Shown here: positions 5,730 to 6,350 of the stretch, in pieces
Position numbering within the stretch: position 1 is the first letter of the stretch
How the letters are laid out: each line of letters opens with the position of its first letter
Assembly: GCA_001438335.1 (NCBI GenBank)
Contig: LIBV01000053.1
Span: 1-6,350 of the forward strand
Direction of reading: 5' to 3'
Length of the DNA stretch: 6,350 nt
Source of the DNA: Pelagibacteraceae bacterium BACL5 MAG-120820-bin39
GTDB lineage: Bacteria; Pseudomonadota; Alphaproteobacteria; Pelagibacterales; Pelagibacteraceae
Translations under genes and position numbers: made by a program
The notes under the pieces: generated by a model
Told to the model about the DNA's origin: nothing
What the model saw: the letters and a program-made list of their open reading frames with translations, nothing else
Database searches by the model: none

Positions 5730-6350
5730 ATTTTTTATCATCATATCTGCACCTTTTTCAGCAATCATTATTGTGGGTGCGTTAGTATTTCCTGATGTGA
5801 TGTTTGGCATTATAGAGGCATCTATTACTCTTAAATTTTGAATTCCTCTAACTTTTAATTTTTCATCAACAACTGACATTTCGTCTTGACCCATTTTGCA
5901 AGTACCAACAGGGTGAAAAATTGTCTGAGTAAAATTTGATCCTTCTTTTACCAGTTCTTCATCCTCAGTTATGTGAGCACCTGGTCTATATTCTTCTGGT
6001 TCATATTTTTTAAAGGTTTCAGTTTCTAACATTATTTTTCGAACAATTTTTAAACCTTGGGCAGCAACTTTTCTATCATCATCAGTTGATAAATAATTCA
6101 TTTTAATTTTTGGATAATCTCTACTATCTCTACTTACGATATTAATTTCACCTCTGCTTGTGGGTCTTACATTGGCAATTGTCGGTGTTATTCCTTCAAA
6201 ATCATGCATTGGTGTTACACCTAAAATATCCGTACTAACAGGGGAGACGTGAAATTGTAAATTAGGTGTTGCTCTTGATGAGTCACTTTTAACAAAGCCA
6301 CAAACTTGGCTAGCACCCATTGTTACAGGACCACTTTGATTTAAGATATA
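5727..6350 (-). CDS. GMC-family FAD oxidoreductase (choline dehydrogenase-like), C-terminal part only
   Basis: The gene enters from the right window edge; the frame is open from base 6350 and reads YILNQSGPVT before the ATG at 6320, so that ATG is internal. About 207 residues are visible of a protein usually about 530 long, covering the substrate-binding and C-terminal GMC domain; the FAD-binding N-terminus is outside. Numbering from the edge: SGPVT (6-10), matching the family's SGPLT; PTSRGEI (63-69); catalytic His146 in FHPVGTCKMG; RVIDASIMPNITSGNTNAPT (174-193), with Asn189 at the second active-site position (His or Asn in the family); and the closing IAEKGAD. Both active-site residues are therefore intact. 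Members oxidise alcohols such as choline; the exact substrate cannot be set from this part. It is the most upstream visible gene of the minus-strand operon, and its stop overlaps the TerC start by 1 nt. Confidence 0.92.
   Translation of the reverse strand, partial: YILNQSGPVTMGASQVCGFVKSDSSRATPNLQFHVSPVSTDILGVTPMHDFEGITPTIANVRPTSRGEINIVSRDSRDYPKIKMNYLSTDDDRKVAAQGLKIVRKIMLETETFKKYEPEEYRPGAHITEDEELVKEGSNFTQTIFHPVGTCKMGQDEMSVVDEKLKVRGIQNLRVIDASIMPNITSGNTNAPTIMIAEKGADMMIKN

Noticed and set aside
6318..6320. ATG (minus strand) at 6320 as the GMC oxidoreductase start
   Set aside because: The reading frame continues upstream with family-like SGPVT, and the protein would otherwise lack its whole FAD domain; it is an internal Met.

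Overview
The window is very AT-rich (roughly 30% GC by eye) and almost entirely coding, with lysine-rich proteins, long A/T runs, overlapping gene ends and no RNA genes or mobile elements. A sulfoacetaldehyde acetyltransferase (xsc) in such a compact, low-GC setting suggests a streamlined marine alphaproteobacterium of the SAR11/Pelagibacterales type. That assignment is an inference from composition and gene content; there is no phylogenetic marker here.

Layout. Left part, plus strand (1-2805): the C-terminal four-fifths of xsc, entering from the left edge, then after a 34-base gap a complete FAD-dependent amine/amino-acid oxidoreductase of the DAO family. Right part, minus strand (2802-6350), read from right to left: the C-terminal part of a choline-dehydrogenase-like GMC flavoprotein, entering from the right edge; a TerC/YjbE-family membrane protein; a short-chain dehydrogenase; a secreted M23 peptidase; and a 2-keto-4-pentenoate hydratase-family enzyme. 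The five minus-strand genes are joined by 1-nt (TAATG), 1-nt (TAATG) and 16-nt overlaps and then a 9-nt gap, so they probably form one transcription unit. The two blocks converge, and their last genes share four bases (TTAA), which supplies both stop codons.

How the genes may work together. Xsc splits sulfoacetaldehyde into acetyl phosphate and sulfite, the central step in using taurine and other C2 sulfonates. The flavoprotein next to it is a plausible taurine dehydrogenase-like (TauY-type) enzyme feeding sulfoacetaldehyde to Xsc, but that link rests on position and family only. The minus-strand operon mixes three catabolic-type enzymes (GMC oxidase, SDR, hydratase) with a likely metal-ion exporter and a cell-wall peptidase; no single pathway explains all five, and compact-genome packing may account for part of the grouping.

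No CRISPR array, toxin-antitoxin, phage, IS or clearly new system was found. The only non-coding stretches are 1467-1500 and 3579-3587, so there is no gene-free region above 300 bases.
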